From the NCBI RefSeq assembly GCF_018119395.1, contig NZ_JAGPWD010000002.1, positions 212,724 to 276,723 of the forward strand: 64,000 nt of DNA. The letters are read 5' to 3'. Source of the stretch: Massilia sp. ZL223 (GTDB taxonomy: Bacteria; Pseudomonadota; Gammaproteobacteria; Burkholderiales; Burkholderiaceae_D). How positions within the stretch are numbered: position 1 is the first letter of the stretch; each line of letters opens with the position of its first letter. This document shows, piece by piece, positions 62,575 through 64,000 of the stretch. The notes beneath the pieces were generated by a model, which was not told the origin of the DNA, did not search any database, and saw only the letters and a list, made by a program, of their open reading frames with translations. A program made the position numbers and the translations under genes.

Positions 62575-63255
62575 TCAAAAATCGCCAGGACCGAACTTCG
62601 GAAGGCTCTGGCTGTACTGTTCCACGTTGATGCCGTTACCGAGCGGCGCGCGCGGTGCGGCGAGCCAGTCTTCGGCGCGGTTGAAGGCGACCTTGCCCGG
62701 ATATTTGTGCACCACGAACAGCAATTTGTTGGCCCACAGTTCGTTGAAGCGCTCGCGCGTCACCGAACGGGTTCCACTGGACGGGTCGCCCAGCAGGATG
62801 CGGCCGTCCTCCGCGCCTTTGATGACGACGAAATGGTTGTAGCCACGGTCGTTGATCAGGACGATCGCAGGCAGCTTCGCCTCGAACAGCTTGTCGAGCG
62901 GCTGCTGGAAGCCGTCGCCGACGAAACCGCGTCCGGCCAGGTAGCGCTTCATGTCGAGCATGGAAAAGCCCTGCTGGCGGATCTTGGCTTTGTCGCCGGC
63001 CATGAACATTTTCTCGAAGACTTCCTTCTCGGTCACCGGAGTGCCGTAGTGGTAGGTCAGCAGCGTGGCCAGGGCAGCCGAGCCGCAGCTGAAATCGAAC
63101 TGCTGGCGTGTGGTCTTGCGGAATTTGATTTCCTTCAAAGAGGTGACAGGCACCGTGGCGCGCTGTCCGACGGCCAGTTCGATCGAGGAGGCCGGACAGC
63201 GGGGCGCCAGCAACAAGCCGCACATGGCGGCAGAGATGGCGACAAACGTTTTCAT
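62575..63255 (-). CDS. C39 family peptidase, FapD-like
   Basis: 226 residues: signal peptide, then a stand-alone C39 cysteine protease with catalytic Cys in FDFSCGSAALATLL, His in RGYNHFVVIKG and Asp in LLGDPSSGT. Stand-alone secreted C39 peptidases without an ABC domain are characteristic of Fap operons (FapD), where they are needed for fibril secretion. It begins 18 bases after the preceding gene. Confidence 0.82.
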   Translation of the reverse strand: MKTFVAISAAMCGLLLAPRCPASSIELAVGQRATVPVTSLKEIKFRKTTRQQFDFSCGSAALATLLTYHYGTPVTEKEVFEKMFMAGDKAKIRQQGFSMLDMKRYLAGRGFVGDGFQQPLDKLFEAKLPAIVLINDRGYNHFVVIKGAEDGRILLGDPSSGTRSVTRERFNELWANKLLFVVHKYPGKVAFNRAEDWLAAPRAPLGNGINVEQYSQSLPKFGPGDF

Positions 63256-63273
63256 AGAGCCTTTATCGTTGTG

Positions 63274-63651
63274 CTACTGCAAGCGCAGGTTGATGACGGT
63301 CGCGTTCTGGATCAGCACGTTCGAACCGCTGTTCTGGATCACCATCGGCAAGCCTTGCGCGTTGGCGAAAGAGCCGCCGTCGATCACATTGTTGCCACTG
63401 ACGGTATTGACCGCAGTGTTGTTGCCCACCGTGCCGCCCAGCACTGCTTCGGTATGCACGGTGTCGTCCTTGCCGGAGGCGCGTTCCAGGCGTTCGACCG
63501 CGACGGCTTCGCCCCAGGCGCTGTCCGCAGCCGCGACCTTTACCTCGTACAGGAAGCCGGGTTCGACCGGCAGCTTGTCAGGATCGGCGGCCTGCACCGC
63601 CAGCGGCAGCGCGGCCAGCGCAGCCAGCAGAGATCGGTTCACAGGTTTCAT
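63274..63651 (-). CDS. Small secreted protein with amyloid-like C-terminal motif
   Basis: 125 residues: signal peptide (to about VQA, 21), then an Asn/Val/Gly-rich mature region. The C-terminal segment GLPMVIQNSGSNVLIQNATV parallels the partial subunit at 63713 (GVSVISQNNGFSSLIQQSV). It may be a minor subunit or nucleator (FapB role). AAGGGGAAC precedes the ATG. It lies just downstream of a strong terminator after the subunit gene. Confidence 0.65.
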   Translation of the reverse strand: MKPVNRSLLAALAALPLAVQAADPDKLPVEPGFLYEVKVAAADSAWGEAVAVERLERASGKDDTVHTEAVLGGTVGNNTAVNTVSGNNVIDGGSFANAQGLPMVIQNSGSNVLIQNATVINLRLQ

Positions 63652-63668
63652 ACAGGTTCCCCTTGTCG

Positions 63669-63702
63669 GAAAAAACACCGCGCGGCGAATGCCGCGCGGT
63701 GT
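63669..63702 (-). terminator. Strong terminator after the amyloid-like subunit gene
   Basis: On the minus strand ACACCGCGCGGC-ATTC-GCCGCGCGGTGT, a perfect 12-bp stem, runs directly into six T. Downstream genes would be expressed by read-through or their own promoter. Confidence 0.92.
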
Positions 63703-63712
63703 CACTGCTGGA

Positions 63713-64000
63713 TTACTGGCTGGCTGCGCCGCCGACGGTCATGTTCGACTGAACGTTGACGCTTTGCTGGATCAGCGAGGAGAAGCCGTTGTTTTGGCTG
63801 ATCACCGAGACGCCGGCTGCGGACTGGGCGATGTTCGACATGGTGTTCGACATGTTGAATTCGCCGGTGGTCACGGTTTGCGTACCACCTGCGCCGCCGG
63901 TACCTGCGCCGCCGGCACCGCCAGTGGCGTCGCCACCGGTGTTGCTGCCGCCCGCGCCGCCGGCACCCGAGGTGTTGGAGCCGCCTGCGCCGCCGTCGCC
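63713..64000 (-). CDS. Gly-rich amyloid-like subunit (C-terminal part only)
   Basis: The frame is open to the window end; 95 C-terminal residues are seen. A Gly/Ala/Asn-rich repeat region (GGAGGSNTSGAGGAGGSNTG) is followed by TQTVTTGEFNMSNTMSNIAQS and the Gln/Asn/Ser/Val-rich VISQNNGFSSLIQQSVNVQS, ending GGAASQ. This composition and its position before a C39 peptidase and a FapF-like channel fit a FapC-like functional amyloid. The 5' part, with signal peptide, lies outside the window. Confidence 0.68.
   Translation of the reverse strand, partial: GDGGAGGSNTSGAGGAGGSNTGGDATGGAGGAGTGGAGGTQTVTTGEFNMSNTMSNIAQSAAGVSVISQNNGFSSLIQQSVNVQSNMTVGGAASQ

Noticed and set aside
63713..64000. PE_PGRS-like or collagen-like protein reading of the Gly-rich C-terminus
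   Set aside because: The last 50 residues are Gln/Asn/Ser/Val-rich and the neighbours are a C39 peptidase and a barrel channel, which fits an amyloid subunit better.

Overview
The window is GC-rich, densely coding chromosome from a betaproteobacterium of the order Burkholderiales, most likely Oxalobacteraceae and Massilia-like. The evidence is gene order and protein character: pilOPQ-aroK-aroB-dgt; mutM/mutY beside TPR-lolB-ispE-tRNA-Gln-prs-rplY-pth; kdsD-kdsC-lptCAB-rpoN-hpf; and ptsN-hprK-rapZ. The genus is an inference.

Layout. 1-5.2 kb: end of a type IV pilus operon (pilO', pilP, pilQ) and a large Ig-like lipoprotein. 5.3-8.1 kb: shikimate kinase and dehydroquinate synthase in one open frame (aroKB), then dgt. 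8.2-12.1 kb, minus strand: mutM, a dynamin-like GTPase and mutY as one operon. 12.2-18.3 kb: TPR lipoprotein, lolB, ispE, tRNA-Gln(TTG), prs, rplY, pth. 18.3-29.4 kb: a DUF3857/transglutaminase protein, a patatin-like lipase, an orphan T6SS amidase effector/immunity pair (Tae4/Tai4-like), ychF, an anchored glutaredoxin, a subclass B3 metallo-beta-lactamase, a MOSC protein, a diguanylate cyclase and a Kef-type antiporter. 29.5-34.9 kb: Kdo synthesis, LPS transport, rpoN and hpf.

34.9-45.4 kb is an accessory block on the minus strand and the most interesting part of the window. It encodes a tandem HlyC-like acyltransferase, a divergent SelO-like pseudokinase, an HlyD-type adaptor, two paralogous double-glycine-leader peptides rich in Ser/Thr with three conserved Cys, a secreted alpha/beta hydrolase, a C39-peptidase ABC exporter and an MFS permease. 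Together these look like a system that makes, modifies, trims and exports peptides. It resembles class IIb (siderophore) microcin loci in logic, but the peptides are unlike known microcins. The block lies where the usual rpoN-hpf-ptsN-hprK-rapZ order is broken: ptsN-hprK-rapZ follow on the opposite strand.

45.4-60.3 kb: an enoyl-CoA hydratase-family hydrolase, rapZ-hprK-ptsN, queF, ilvA, a YqaA/DedA membrane protein, a flavin reductase, a giant FAD/Fe-S oxidoreductase, HIT and DUF971 proteins, a WYL regulator, a LysE exporter and cspA. Several palindromic repeats lie between these genes, including a 106-bp three-way-junction element.

60.5-64 kb, minus strand: a second secretion system resembling the Fap functional-amyloid operon. 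It holds a Gly-rich amyloid-like subunit (cut by the window end), a small secreted protein sharing its C-terminal motif, a C39 peptidase (FapD-like), a secreted protein (FapE position) and a coiled-coil-plus-barrel outer-membrane protein (FapF-like). A strong terminator after the subunit gene separates it from the export genes.
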